In this document: one piece after another, positions 53,813 through 62,955 of the stretch | How positions within the stretch are numbered: position 1 is the first letter of the stretch | Layout of the letters: the number at the start of each line of letters is the position of its first letter | Origin: Bacillota bacterium | GTDB lineage: Bacteria; Bacillota; Clostridia; Acetivibrionales; DSM-1351 | Assembly: GCA_023460955.1 (NCBI GenBank) | Contig: JAEWOH010000041.1 | Span: 124,001 to 188,000 of the forward strand | Reading direction: 5' to 3' | Length of the DNA: 64,000 nt | Notes under the pieces: model-generated | The model's input: only the letters and a program-made list of their open reading frames with translations | Databases searched by the model: none | Told to the model about the DNA's origin: nothing | Position numbers and translations under genes: made by a program

Positions 53813-54883
53813 TTAGAGCAGACCTGCTAACTTTTTGATTTTCATCATCCAAAATGTGGACTCAAGTTCTTTCGCCATCTTTGTTCTGCGACTTTCACCA
53901 AGACCCATATGTGCTGCACTTACCCAGTATCCTTCCTTCTCTGCAAGATATGATATAGGGAAGGCATATGTACCACTTCCGGTTCGGAATGTCTCAAGGT
54001 GTTTAATAGCATCAATAAACCACGGATGTTCAGCAGCATTAGGGAAATGAGCTATTAACTCTATACGCTGTATTAACAAAGCACCCCCAGCAAAAGTTCC
54101 CTCACCAATACCAAAGTATCCTGGCAATCTGGCATCCCATCCCATAGAATAGTATTTCCTATCAGATGAAGACAAAACGCCATACTTATGAACAACAATA
54201 TTGTGATAGTTAGGAGTAAGGATATAACCAATAACATCTTTAATCGTAGCTACCATCTCCTTATCACACCAGTCTATCAATGAAGATAAGCCATATACAT
54301 CATAAATCAAAGGAAACCTATAGTTTCCATTTTCATAGAGTTCAGGTTTAATAATAGGTGTATCACGAAATGTCTTTGGAACACCACGATACTTGCTTGC
54401 ATCATCATAAATATTGTAATCATGCTTGCTTGTAAATTCATGCAACACATCAAGCCGATTCGTCAAGAAAGTTCTTATTACATCATCAGTATAACCTGCC
54501 ATTCCCAGAAATGAGGCAACAATTGCGAAGCTGAATACTCCCCACGCTTCCCTTGTATTAATATTTTCAGTCAACCAAGTTCTATAAGGCAACGTTGCCT
54601 CATCTAACTCAGGCATTCCTGCACGCATTCCAAGTTGAACCAACTTACTCATGGCATTCTCATAAAAGTGATTATAGCTACCATGAAGTGTCATATAGCT
54701 GACCCCCTTCATGGGTCTTAGATAATTAAGCCAGGTGATAACCTCTTGACTCTCAGCTATTGCTCTTTCCATCATCTTAATGTCAATACAAGTATTTGAT
54801 TCCATTAACTCTGTTGCAGTACGATATCGGATTGTAGGACCACCATTTTCAAACAGCCATCGTATTGTTTCCTGTGTATTCAA
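53813..54883 (-). CDS. Conserved protein of unknown function, helical toroid-like
   Basis: 356 aa, soluble, almost wholly helical in appearance, with repeated aromatic/Gly motifs: GPTIRYRTATEL, REAWGVFSFAIVASFLG, NYRFPLIYDVYGLSSLIDWC, RKYYSMGWDARLPGYFG, GTYAFPISYLAEKEGYWVSA and HMGLGESRRTKMAKELESTFWM. It resembles a family in Clostridia sometimes labelled prenyltransferase-like; no DxD or zinc ligands of terpene cyclases or LanC are evident. The start at 54883 has a poor ribosome site. Alone, next to integrase debris, so possibly acquired. Confidence 0.6.
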   Translation of the reverse strand: MNTQETIRWLFENGGPTIRYRTATELMESNTCIDIKMMERAIAESQEVITWLNYLRPMKGVSYMTLHGSYNHFYENAMSKLVQLGMRAGMPELDEATLPYRTWLTENINTREAWGVFSFAIVASFLGMAGYTDDVIRTFLTNRLDVLHEFTSKHDYNIYDDASKYRGVPKTFRDTPIIKPELYENGNYRFPLIYDVYGLSSLIDWCDKEMVATIKDVIGYILTPNYHNIVVHKYGVLSSSDRKYYSMGWDARLPGYFGIGEGTFAGGALLIQRIELIAHFPNAAEHPWFIDAIKHLETFRTGSGTYAFPISYLAEKEGYWVSAAHMGLGESRRTKMAKELESTFWMMKIKKLAGLL

Positions 54884-55220
54884 TACATTTACCCCTCATT
54901 CAAACATAACCATATTATACCATATAGATAACTGTATACAATACTTACCTCTTATCAACTACACCATGCTGCTGTGCTCCAGTATCTGCGGCAGGAAACA
55001 TCAAACACACATCGGGGGTTATCGTATTAAAAGAACGAGCGAAAGCCCAGTAAATGGGGAACCTATATTCTTGTCTTGCTTGGAAGAATAGATAAATGCA
55101 TATATGTTATTATTTCAGAGATTACGAAGTATGAGAGGTATATAAGTTTCATAATGCCGGCAGGCTATAGCCTAAAACCAAGTGATATCAATACTTACAG
55201 ACCACTGTTAATAACGTAGA

Positions 55221-55340
55221 TGGCATCAGTGACAGGCAGAGTATCACATACTCGGAAAAATGGGTTTATCTTCGCCAACCGCACGCCCAAAGGCTTCAGG
55301 ACCCCAAGGATACCAATCTGCTGGATTGTGAGCATGCTGA
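55221..55340 (-). pseudogene. Relic of yyaL 5' end (copy B)
   Basis: About 120 bp closely resemble 52820-52940 inside yyaL, same strand: e.g. CTTCGCCAACCGC and GGCTTCAGG are shared, encoding AHNPADWYPWGPEAFGRAVG as in yyaL. The copy has no start or continuation. Confidence 0.85.
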
Positions 55341-55366
55341 TATACCCAAATTTTCGAAAAATAAAG

Positions 55367-55392
55367 AAACCTCACAGAATTTAGTGAGGTTT
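55367..55392. terminator. Terminator downstream of MFS gene
   Basis: AAACCTCAC (55367-55375) pairs with GTGAGGTTT (55384-55392); A- and T-rich flanks. Confidence 0.75.
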
Positions 55393-55457
55393 AGGATTCA
55401 GAATTTATTTACTTTCAGTATGTAGAAAATGATATAGCACTTACAAATGGCGAGATT

Positions 55458-56759
55458 TTAAAGACCCTTTTCGGATTCCAATAAAGTACGACTAACCAAT
55501 CCTAAAACGCTTAGTATAGTGCCCGTAACACCTGTTAGCAGAAACATCACTGCCATACCAGAACCTTTACCACTTCCTACAACAAGAGTTAAAGGATTTG
55601 ATACATTTAACATAAATGGCTCAAAAAAATAATCTGCTAAGATGCCACCTAATAACATTCCAATAGGAACCATACCCGATTGCAATGCATATTTAAATGA
55701 AAATGCTCGACCTTGCAATTCTATTGGAATTATTGTACGCCAGAAATAGCTTTCGTTTGCACTAAATATGGGAATAAAAACACTAGATAGAAATCCAGCA
55801 ATAACCCATATTGGCTTAGAATTACCCACAGCAAATAAAATGTCTCCAAGTAAGAATGATAGACCTACACACAAAAACATAGTTTTTATTTTGCTTTTAG
55901 TAGTAGGTATGAAGGTAATTAGCAATCCTCCAATAATACCACCTAATCCAAGTGCACCGTTTACTAACGCTAATGCATTTGAGTCATTGCCTGACCTCGA
56001 TAAAATCATCGGGGAAATCAAATTAAAGTATGTTATACCAGCTACAAGGTTAATAAACGCCATAAGTAACAATAACTTACTCAAAAGACTAGAATCCAGT
56101 ATAACACTAAATCCACTTCTCAACTCACTTAAATAGCTTATAAAACTGAATTTGTTTGGTTTTTTGTTACTGATAAAAGGTATTTCAACAAAACATATAA
56201 GCGTTAAACAAGCAATGATAAGTGTTGCAAAATCAAACGCTATGACTCCAAGTATTCCTGTTACGCCAAGCATGGTAGCTGCAAAAATCGGCGAAAGGAT
56301 CTGTATGGTTCCGTTTGAAAATGATTGCATACCGTTTGCTTTAATATAGTATTCTTTTGGAACTATTTGGCTGACTACAACGTTATTAGCCGGAGATTGA
56401 AAACTCCCTAAAATACTGCTAATAAAGTTAAGACAGTATATATGCCATATTTCAAGTGAATTTGCTTTTAAAAGCAAAAACAGAGTCAATGTACATAAGC
56501 CAGAGCCTAAGTCTGAAAACAGTATAATGGTTTTTTTATTAAATCTGTCAACAAAAGGACCTGCTAAAATTCCTCCCAACATTTTGGGAACCATTATAAG
56601 TAATCCGGATATTGAAAGTGTTAGAGCATTTCCTGTTCTCTCAAAGGCCCATATTGTAATAGCAAAACCAGTCATAGAACTACCTAAGATAGAAACTGAC
56701 TGACCTAACCACAGTAAAGTATAATTTCTCAAGTTTAATATATCTTTAACAAATCTCAT
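55458..56759 (-). CDS. MFS transporter
   Basis: About 433 aa, 12 TM segments. N-terminal RFVKDILNLRNYTLLWLGQS and the loop AGPFVDRFNKKTIILFSDL are typical of the MFS_3/enterobactin-exporter-like group. The start at 56759 has AAGGAAGA six bases upstream; a longer frame to 56813 overlaps the space before it. It is 62 bp after a 32-codon peptide gene with a consensus promoter, and probably exports that peptide or something it controls. Confidence 0.85.
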   Translation of the reverse strand: MRFVKDILNLRNYTLLWLGQSVSILGSSMTGFAITIWAFERTGNALTLSISGLLIMVPKMLGGILAGPFVDRFNKKTIILFSDLGSGLCTLTLFLLLKANSLEIWHIYCLNFISSILGSFQSPANNVVVSQIVPKEYYIKANGMQSFSNGTIQILSPIFAATMLGVTGILGVIAFDFATLIIACLTLICFVEIPFISNKKPNKFSFISYLSELRSGFSVILDSSLLSKLLLLMAFINLVAGITYFNLISPMILSRSGNDSNALALVNGALGLGGIIGGLLITFIPTTKSKIKTMFLCVGLSFLLGDILFAVGNSKPIWVIAGFLSSVFIPIFSANESYFWRTIIPIELQGRAFSFKYALQSGMVPIGMLLGGILADYFFEPFMLNVSNPLTLVVGSGKGSGMAVMFLLTGVTGTILSVLGLVSRTLLESEKGL

Positions 56760-56821
56760 TGTTATTCTTCCTTTATAATTATTTAAATTTAAAGAAAGCA
56801 AAACAATGACCATATAATCTT

Positions 56822-56920
56822 TTAGTTAGCGATTAAATCCAAAAGCTCCATACAGCCACCGCTGCTTCCGAATGGAGCTAAAATATTCATTGTAATTTCA
56901 TGTTTCATTATTTCTAGCAT
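56822..56920 (-). CDS. Candidate peptide gene (32 aa) upstream of MFS exporter
   Basis: 32 codons (MLEIMKHEITMNILAPF at the start; GSSGGCMELLDLIAN at the end). GGAGATGG lies nine bases before the ATG, and TTGAAC-17-TATAAT is 32 bp upstream on the same strand. One Cys directly follows a Gly-Gly pair, as in leader peptides cleaved after GG, but there is no leader pattern of a known class. Co-transcription with the MFS gene is likely. Could be a RiPP precursor, a signal peptide or a leader peptide for MFS expression. Confidence 0.5.
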   Translation of the reverse strand: MLEIMKHEITMNILAPFGSSGGCMELLDLIAN

Positions 56921-56958
56921 TAACAACCATCTCCTGCTCAAAATGTAAATACTCTCGC

Positions 56959-56987
56959 ATTATACTATATAAAACAAACAGGTTCAA
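56959..56987 (-). promoter_or_regulatory. Consensus promoter for peptide gene and MFS
   Basis: On the minus strand TTGAAC (56987-56982) and TATAAT (56964-56959) with 17 bp between. It sits between the two short peptide genes. Confidence 0.75.
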
Positions 56988-56994
56988 TCATAAC

Positions 56995-57063
56995 TCATTT
57001 GGGTACAGTAACTTGATTGTCAACTGTGGCAGGTTGAGTACCCGATGCTCTAGTTAAGGACAT
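56995..57063 (-). CDS. Candidate peptide gene (22 aa)
   Basis: 22 codons, MSLTRASGTQPATVDNQVTV then PK. The ribosome site AGGAGG lies six bases before the ATG, one of the best in the window. Hydrophilic with many Thr/Ser/Gln/Val, no Cys. It precedes the 32-aa peptide and MFS genes in the same direction. It resembles no family I know; may be a short signal peptide or a leader. Confidence 0.4.
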   Translation of the reverse strand: MSLTRASGTQPATVDNQVTVPK

Positions 57064-57175
57064 TTATAGCCTCCTAATATTAGTTTATAATAAGTTAATA
57101 TAAATTACTTATTATCTTCGCATAACAAAGTTTCTCGTAGGTTGATTTTTTCAACCAAAGTTACCTTCAAATCTA

Positions 57176-57203
57176 TTGTGGTTTCATAGGCAACCTGTAT
57201 AAT
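57176..57203 (+). promoter_or_regulatory. Promoter of the XRE regulator
   Basis: TTGTGG (57176-57181) and TATAAT (57198-57203), 16 bp apart. Just upstream, GGTTGA (57140-57145) and TCAACC (57151-57156) form a small dyad near 57150 that could bind the regulator. Confidence 0.6.
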
Positions 57204-57221
57204 GATAGATGAGGTGGCCGT

Positions 57222-58337
57222 ATGAAAGAGATAAATATTGCAAAAACGATTATTACAAAGAGAAAAGAAAAAGGCATTACTCAGGATGACATTGCTGTTT
57301 ATATTGGTGTTTCAAAAGCCTCTATTTCAAAATGGGAAACTGGACAAAGCTATCCCGACATTACCTTTCTCCCTCAGTTAGCGGCTTATTTCAATATCAG
57401 CATAGATGAGTTGATGGGTTATTCACCTCAGATGACTAAGGAAGATATTAAGAAGTTATATCGTAGATTATCATCAGAATTTAGTAGCCAGCCTTTTGAT
57501 GAGGTTTTAGCTGAGTGCCGAGCTATTATCAAAAAATACTTTTCCTGTTTTCCACTTTTATTACAAATGGTTATTTTGCTTGTCAATCACCATATGCTTG
57601 CTCAGCAAAAGGAAACGCAGGAAAACCTGCTTCGGGAGATTATTGGTTTGTGTGTTCGTATTAAGACTGAAAGCGACGATGTAGAACTATCAAAACAGGC
57701 TAATTCAATGGAAGCGGTGTGCTACATGATTTTACAGCAGCCACAAGAGGTCTTGGCTTTACTTGATGGAACGATGAAACCAATTTTAAGCGATGATACA
57801 ATACTTGCGAACGCATACTATATGACGGGAAATATGCAGAAGGCAAAAGAAGTTTTACAAATAAGCACCTATCAACATTTACTCAATATTATGGGTGTGT
57901 GTCCTACTTATTTGCTGCTACATGTAGGTGAAATTGAAAAGTTTGAGGAGATATTAAAGCGTATACTTTGTATATCAGACGTATTTTCATTAGATACTTT
58001 GAACCCAAATTCAGCAGTACAATTGTACCTTGCGGCGGCACAGGGATATACAATGCAGGGCAATGTCGAAAAAGCACTTAACATGCTTAGTAAATATGCT
58101 GATATTTGTACATCAAATTTTTTCCCGCTATCACTACATGGCGATGATTTTTTTGATTGTATTGATGAGTGGTTTAGTCATCTCGACCTTGGAGCACCAC
58201 CCCCTCGGGATGAAAAGTTAGTAAAAGAAAGCATGATACAGGCAATTATAGCCAATCCCGCTTTTTCGGCGTTAAGTGAACAGCCCAAATTTAAGAGCAT
58301 TATAAAAACAATGAAACTAAAATTGAGAGTAAACTAG
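57222..58337 (+). CDS. XRE regulator with TPR-like C-terminal domain
   Basis: 371 aa. HTH_3 domain (RKEKGITQDDIAVYIGVS, KASISKWETGQSYPDITFLP, FNISIDELMGY), then about 290 residues of helical repeats (QANSMEAVCYMILQQPQEVL, NAYYMTGNMQKAKEVLQIST, QLYLAAAQGYTMQGNVEKAL). This layout is that of peptide-sensing RRNPP-type regulators, though it is also found in regulators with other ligands. GAGGTGG ribosome site. Divergent from the short peptides and MFS exporter. Confidence 0.85.
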   Translation: MKEINIAKTIITKRKEKGITQDDIAVYIGVSKASISKWETGQSYPDITFLPQLAAYFNISIDELMGYSPQMTKEDIKKLYRRLSSEFSSQPFDEVLAECRAIIKKYFSCFPLLLQMVILLVNHHMLAQQKETQENLLREIIGLCVRIKTESDDVELSKQANSMEAVCYMILQQPQEVLALLDGTMKPILSDDTILANAYYMTGNMQKAKEVLQISTYQHLLNIMGVCPTYLLLHVGEIEKFEEILKRILCISDVFSLDTLNPNSAVQLYLAAAQGYTMQGNVEKALNMLSKYADICTSNFFPLSLHGDDFFDCIDEWFSHLDLGAPPPRDEKLVKESMIQAIIANPAFSALSEQPKFKSIIKTMKLKLRVN

Positions 58338-58400
58338 ATACAAGTAATTATAGAATACTTAACTATTTGCTTATACGTTTATTAATTGCGAGGTGAAAAA

Positions 58401-59318
58401 ATGAATGCAATAAATATAGAAAATCTCAAAAAATCCTATGGAGGTAAAACTAATGCTATAAATGGTATAAGTTTCAGTATACCTAAGGGTGAAATATTTG
58501 GCTTTCTTGGTCCTAATGGCTCAGGAAAAACTACTACTGTTAGAGTTCTCAATGGAATTCTTTCACCGACTTCGGGTCATGCTGAAATATTTGGAAAGTC
58601 TGTGAATGAAAATAATCTTGAACTTCATAGGCTCTGTGGAGTTATGACCGAAAGTTCTTCCTGCTATGAAAATCTTACAGCAGAGGAAAATCTAATATTC
58701 TTCGGAAGAATGTATGGTATGGAAGAAAAGCTATTGAAAGAACGCGCAGATTTCATTCTAAAAAGGCTGGAATTACTAACTGTGAGGAGTAAGAAGGTTA
58801 AAGCTTTAAGCACAGGGATGAGGAAGAGAGTATCTCTAGCGATAGCTCTTATTCATAATCCTCAAATCTTATTTCTTGACGAGCCTACTAGTGGTTTAGA
58901 CCCGGAAAATGCACTTAATGTTTCAAAACTTATAAAAGAGCTTTCAGAAGAAAATGAGGTTACAATCTTTCTTTGCACTCATCAATTAAAATATGCTGAA
59001 GATATCTGCACATTGTATGGCTTTATAAATAATGGTAATGTCCTTGGCTTCGGTACTTTTGATGAACTTGCTGCAAAGAAAAATGCAAGTCTTAAATTAA
59101 AAATTAAAGGAAAAAATATCTCAGATAAATTTGGACTTATTCATGAGGGTAATAATCTGTATAGCAAATCTATTTCAGGAGATAAAGAAGTGAATGCTGT
59201 TATACATAACATAATAGCAAACGGTGGGGAAGTTTATGAGGCTATACAGCAGAAATGGTCTTTGGAACAGCTGTATTTTACGTATATAAATGGTACAGCC
59301 GGCGATGTAACATTGTAG
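58401..59318 (+). CDS. ABC-2 exporter ATPase (CcmA/NatA-like)
   Basis: About 305 aa. Walker A GPNGSGKTT, signature ALSTGMRKRVSLA, Walker B ILFLDEPTSGLDPE, H-loop CTHQL. C-terminal extension of about 80 residues. Start ATG 58401, five bases after GAGGTG. Pairs with the permease starting 13 bp downstream; follows the XRE gene by 63 bp, so XRE may control it. Confidence 0.92.
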   Translation: MNAINIENLKKSYGGKTNAINGISFSIPKGEIFGFLGPNGSGKTTTVRVLNGILSPTSGHAEIFGKSVNENNLELHRLCGVMTESSSCYENLTAEENLIFFGRMYGMEEKLLKERADFILKRLELLTVRSKKVKALSTGMRKRVSLAIALIHNPQILFLDEPTSGLDPENALNVSKLIKELSEENEVTIFLCTHQLKYAEDICTLYGFINNGNVLGFGTFDELAAKKNASLKLKIKGKNISDKFGLIHEGNNLYSKSISGDKEVNAVIHNIIANGGEVYEAIQQKWSLEQLYFTYINGTAGDVTL

Positions 59319-59331
59319 TGGAGGTGTTAAT

Positions 59332-60126
59332 ATGAATAGAAGTGAAAAAGCACTAATTAAAAAAGATTTTAACGAGATAACAAGCACGAAGATGGTAATT
59401 GTACCAATGGCTATTGTACCCATTGTTCTCACTGTACTCATACCTTTGGCGTTAATTATCGGTGTCAATTATATTGGAAATGCTTCAGATATTATAAGAG
59501 ATTTCGGACCTCTTCTAAAAAAGCTACCCTCTGAATATGCTTCAATTAATCCTGCACAACTTGTAATAAAAATTGCTATAAATTATATGTTTCCTGCATA
59601 CTTTCTTATAATTCCCATAATGTGTTCAGGAATTATTGGAGCCAGTAGCTTTGTGGGCGAAAAAGAACATAAGACAATGGAGACACTACTTTATACACCG
59701 ATATCCATGGAACAACTGCTAAGAGCAAAGATTTTAGGTGTTTTTATACCATCTTACATTATAACTCTGCTTTCATTTATAGCTTTTGGCACAATAATTA
59801 ATATTGGCGGTTTCGTATATTTTGGAGGACTTATTTTTCCGGATATAAAATGGATTATCACTATACTTTGGATTTCACCTGCAATTAGTTTGTTATCCTT
59901 AACGTTAACTGTAATGGTATCAGCAAAGTCAAAAACCTTTCAAGAAGCACAGCAGGTAAGTGGGATTCTGGTTCTTCCTATAATTCTTCTATTGATAGGT
60001 CAAATAACAGGTGTAATTATGCTCAATAATCTTATCATGTTAATAGCAGGTGCTGTTCTACTGATACTTGATTATATATTGATAAAAAGAATTTCTTCTA
60101 CCTTTATTCCAGAGAAGCTGATTTAG
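59332..60126 (+). CDS. ABC-2 permease
   Basis: 264 aa, six TM segments (IVPMAIVPIVLTVLIPLALI; LIIPIMCSGIIGASSFVGEK; SYIITLLSFIAFGTIINIGG and others). SSFVGEKEHKTMETLLYTPI is the conserved loop of the NatB/ABC-2 family. Ribosome site GGAGGTG. Forms a drug/peptide/Na+-type exporter with the preceding ATPase. Confidence 0.88.
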   Translation: MNRSEKALIKKDFNEITSTKMVIVPMAIVPIVLTVLIPLALIIGVNYIGNASDIIRDFGPLLKKLPSEYASINPAQLVIKIAINYMFPAYFLIIPIMCSGIIGASSFVGEKEHKTMETLLYTPISMEQLLRAKILGVFIPSYIITLLSFIAFGTIINIGGFVYFGGLIFPDIKWIITILWISPAISLLSLTLTVMVSAKSKTFQEAQQVSGILVLPIILLLIGQITGVIMLNNLIMLIAGAVLLILDYILIKRISSTFIPEKLI

Positions 60127-60139
60127 ATAAAAGAACGGA

Positions 60140-61375
60140 TTATAAGCCTATATTTGTCTTCTCTCGTATATTTAAAAAATCCAGAGCAAATTGTACATGT
60201 AGTGCTGTGCCATATTTCATGTAGTCTTCATCAATCTTAAATTTCTCATGGTGTGGAAAGTATATGGCTTCTTTATCCTCATTTCTATATCCTATAAATG
60301 CATATACTCCTTTAGCATGTTGGAAATAGTAAGCCATATCTTCCGAACCCATATATTTGGGTAAATTTATATTATTGCCTTCTCCAAAGACTTTTGTTGC
60401 AGACTTAGCTGCGAGGGTTGCTAAGTCTGAATCATTATAAAGACTAGGGGCACTTTCTTCTATTCTTATATGAACCTTAAGCTCATAAGCATCTGCAATG
60501 GCTTTTGCATGTCTTTTTATTGCTTCATGAACGATTTCCCTAACCTTTGGGTTAAAGTATCTCATGGAAATATCGATTTTTGTATATTTAGATACTATGT
60601 TTGCCTTTGTTCCTCCAATAAATTTGCCTACAGAAAGCACTATTGGTTCTTGAGTATTAATATTTTTAGTGACTATGCCTTGAAGGTCTGTAACAAAAAT
60701 ACAGGCAGGATGAATAGTATCTTTCGCGAGATGCGGCACTGATCCATGACCTGATACTCCTTCAAACTTAACATAAATAGTATCGCAACCTGCCATTCTG
60801 TACCCTGGTTCAATATTTACATATCCAGTCTCTAATTCTGGCATCCCATGCATACCAAAGCAAGCATCAACTCCATCCATTCCGCCTGCTTCTATTATTT
60901 TTTTAGCTCCTGAGAATGTTTCCTCACCCTCTTGAAAGAAAAATCTAACCTCGCCAGGTATCTCAGCCTTCATTTCAGATAAGAGTTTTGCAGCACCTAG
61001 GAGCATAGCCGTGTGAACATCATGACCACAAGCATGCATTAACCCACTGGTTTTAGATTTGAATTCAACATCTGTTTCCTCTTTTACCGGAAGGGCATCT
61101 ATGTCTCCTCTTAAAGCTACAGTTTTTCCGCTTTTTCCACCCTTTAATGTAGCTATTAAAGATGTGTTGCCTGCTTTCTTATATGGTATTCCTAGTTTAT
61201 CTAATTCCTTGATAATTTTTTCCTGAGTCTTAAATTCCTGTCCACTAAGCTCAGGATTCTCATGTAAATCTCTTCTGAAATTGATTATATATTCTTCTAT
61301 TGATTTTGCATTGTTTAATATGTTTGACAGGAAAATCTTCCTTTCTATCTTTATGAAATAATATGGAATTTCCAT
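60140..61375 (-). CDS. M20-family amidohydrolase
   Basis: 411 aa. Metal ligands: HACGHDVHTAMLLGAA, FQEGEETFSGAKKI, ACFGMHGMPE and a C-terminal MGSEDMAYYF; NFRRDLHENPELSGQEF opens the domain. Likely cleaves N-acyl or N-acetyl amino acids or related amides in the cytoplasm (hippurate hydrolase/HipO group). The start is uncertain: the ATG at 61375 has no close site, while AAGGAAG lies six bases before a CTG at codon 16, matching the usual family start. Confidence 0.88.
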   Translation of the reverse strand: MEIPYYFIKIERKIFLSNILNNAKSIEEYIINFRRDLHENPELSGQEFKTQEKIIKELDKLGIPYKKAGNTSLIATLKGGKSGKTVALRGDIDALPVKEETDVEFKSKTSGLMHACGHDVHTAMLLGAAKLLSEMKAEIPGEVRFFFQEGEETFSGAKKIIEAGGMDGVDACFGMHGMPELETGYVNIEPGYRMAGCDTIYVKFEGVSGHGSVPHLAKDTIHPACIFVTDLQGIVTKNINTQEPIVLSVGKFIGGTKANIVSKYTKIDISMRYFNPKVREIVHEAIKRHAKAIADAYELKVHIRIEESAPSLYNDSDLATLAAKSATKVFGEGNNINLPKYMGSEDMAYYFQHAKGVYAFIGYRNEDKEAIYFPHHEKFKIDEDYMKYGTALHVQFALDFLNIREKTNIGL

Positions 61376-61568
61376 AGCAAAAAGTGTTACCTTCGTTATA
61401 ACAGTATCTCCTTTTAATAATATTAAATTCTTATTTTACAAAAAGGGATACCATTAATTGGTTGCAATGTAATTTTATTATTATTAGATAAGTAGTATAA
61501 TATTCATGTTTAGAAAGTATTTTGATATCTATCTATTCTAAAAGTGTTAAATTGTTTAGGAGGGTGGT

Positions 61569-62741
61569 ATGAAGAAAAAACTGATTTTTATTATTTGTTT
61601 TATATTAATAATTTCTCTTGGGGGAATGCTTTTATTGAATCAATATTGTATTCGTGACAAAAAGCCTTTGCAGTTTGATTACGTTAAAAAAGTTGGTATT
61701 GAAGGTCTGCAGAAGTATTATAGAATTCCGGGTTTCACTTATTGTATTATAAAAGATGGTAAGATTATTGAGATAAATGCGTTAGGTCACATATTTGAAG
61801 GTTCTGATAAGAAAGTAACTATTGAAGATAAATTTCAAATTGGTTCCTGCGGTAAATCCTATACCGCTTTAATTGCGGCAAAGCTAGTTGAGAAAGGACT
61901 TATAAGTTGGGACACAAAGATTTTTGATTTGTTCCCTGAATGGAAGGATAATTCAAACAAAGCATATTATTTGGTTACTTTGAAAGATTTACTTTCACAC
62001 AAGACATCATTACAGCCGTTAAATACATTTACTGGAAGAGTGGACTCTTCCAGTAAGAAGATTATTTATACAAATATACCTAATTTTACTGGTAACCAAC
62101 AAGAAATAAGACTGCAATTCTGCAAATATGTGCTTACTCTTCCACCAGTTATAAGTACTGAAATGAATTATGCTAATTCTGGGTATAGTATAGCAGGAAT
62201 AATGCTGGAAAAGGTATCTGGGGAATCGTGGGAAGATTTAGCAAGGGAAACTGCTAAGGACATAGGTATTTCAATTGGCTTTGGTAACCCTAATGATAGT
62301 GATAGGGAACAGCCCTGGGGACATGAAGTGGGCTGGTTTGGTAAAAGGATACCGGTATCACCAGAGAACTATACTCATTTTATAAACCCAATATCCTCTC
62401 CGGCAGGAAATATAGATATATCAATCAATGATATGGCTAAATATGTTAACATTTATCTTGAAGGTCTTAATGGAAAGGATGGATATATAACATCCCAGAC
62501 ATGTAAATACCTTCTTAGTGGCATTCCGAAATACTCAATGGGCTGGTATAATGATAATGAAACATACTTTTATCATTATGGTAGTGAGGGTACTTTTTAC
62601 TCCAATGTTATGATATTTAAAGAATTGAATTCTGCGATAATTATCCTGACTAACGCACCAGGATGCAACGATACTCAGAATTTTTTAAATGATTTACGCA
62701 ATTACCTTAAGGGTAAGTTTCTCTATGAAAATATAGAATAA
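61569..62741 (+). CDS. Serine hydrolase, beta-lactamase/PBP-like, membrane-anchored
   Basis: 390 aa. One N-terminal TM (LIFIICFILIISLGGMLLL). Class C-like motifs: S93-C-G-K96 in IGSCGKSYTA, YANSGYS (Tyr-x-Asn) and HYGSEG near the end. Probably hydrolyses peptides or esters at the outer face of the membrane; resistance to beta-lactams is not implied. TATAAT at about 61496; ribosome site GGAGG. Confidence 0.85.
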   Translation: MKKKLIFIICFILIISLGGMLLLNQYCIRDKKPLQFDYVKKVGIEGLQKYYRIPGFTYCIIKDGKIIEINALGHIFEGSDKKVTIEDKFQIGSCGKSYTALIAAKLVEKGLISWDTKIFDLFPEWKDNSNKAYYLVTLKDLLSHKTSLQPLNTFTGRVDSSSKKIIYTNIPNFTGNQQEIRLQFCKYVLTLPPVISTEMNYANSGYSIAGIMLEKVSGESWEDLARETAKDIGISIGFGNPNDSDREQPWGHEVGWFGKRIPVSPENYTHFINPISSPAGNIDISINDMAKYVNIYLEGLNGKDGYITSQTCKYLLSGIPKYSMGWYNDNETYFYHYGSEGTFYSNVMIFKELNSAIIILTNAPGCNDTQNFLNDLRNYLKGKFLYENIE

Positions 62742-62774
62742 ATTATGATTTCTCTTTATACAAACACCACTCAC

Positions 62775-62875
62775 CTACATCAGTGACAAGTACTATATCC
62801 GATACATAGTTTGTCTTCGCCGACTGCCCGATACGCCTCCAAGCCCCATGGATACCAGTCTAAGCGAGTGTGTGT
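62775..62875 (-). pseudogene. Relic of yyaL 5' end (copy C)
   Basis: About 100 bp match the same segment of yyaL as copy B but are more decayed: CAGTGACAAGTA, ATCCGATAC and TTTGTCTTCGCC remain, with a roughly 9-base deletion. On the minus strand, as in yyaL. Confidence 0.7.
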
Positions 62876-62955
62876 TTTATTTATATTATTAGGTAATTTC
62901 TATTTAATCCATATGGTAAATAAATTTAAAGTTATTGTGAATGTGGGGGGTAAAT

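Larger units (their letters stand above)
54884..55457. other. Intergenic region with yyaL relic
   Basis: 574 bp. No complete gene. Holds the promoter of the unknown protein, a possible 21-codon frame at about 55154 (MPAGYSLKPSDINTYRPLLI) without a near ribosome site, the yyaL relic (next entry) and a terminator. Confidence 0.6.

Noticed and set aside
55154..55220. Short frame MPAGYSLKPSDINTYRPLLI
   Set aside because: Ribosome site 15 bases away and no conservation evidence.
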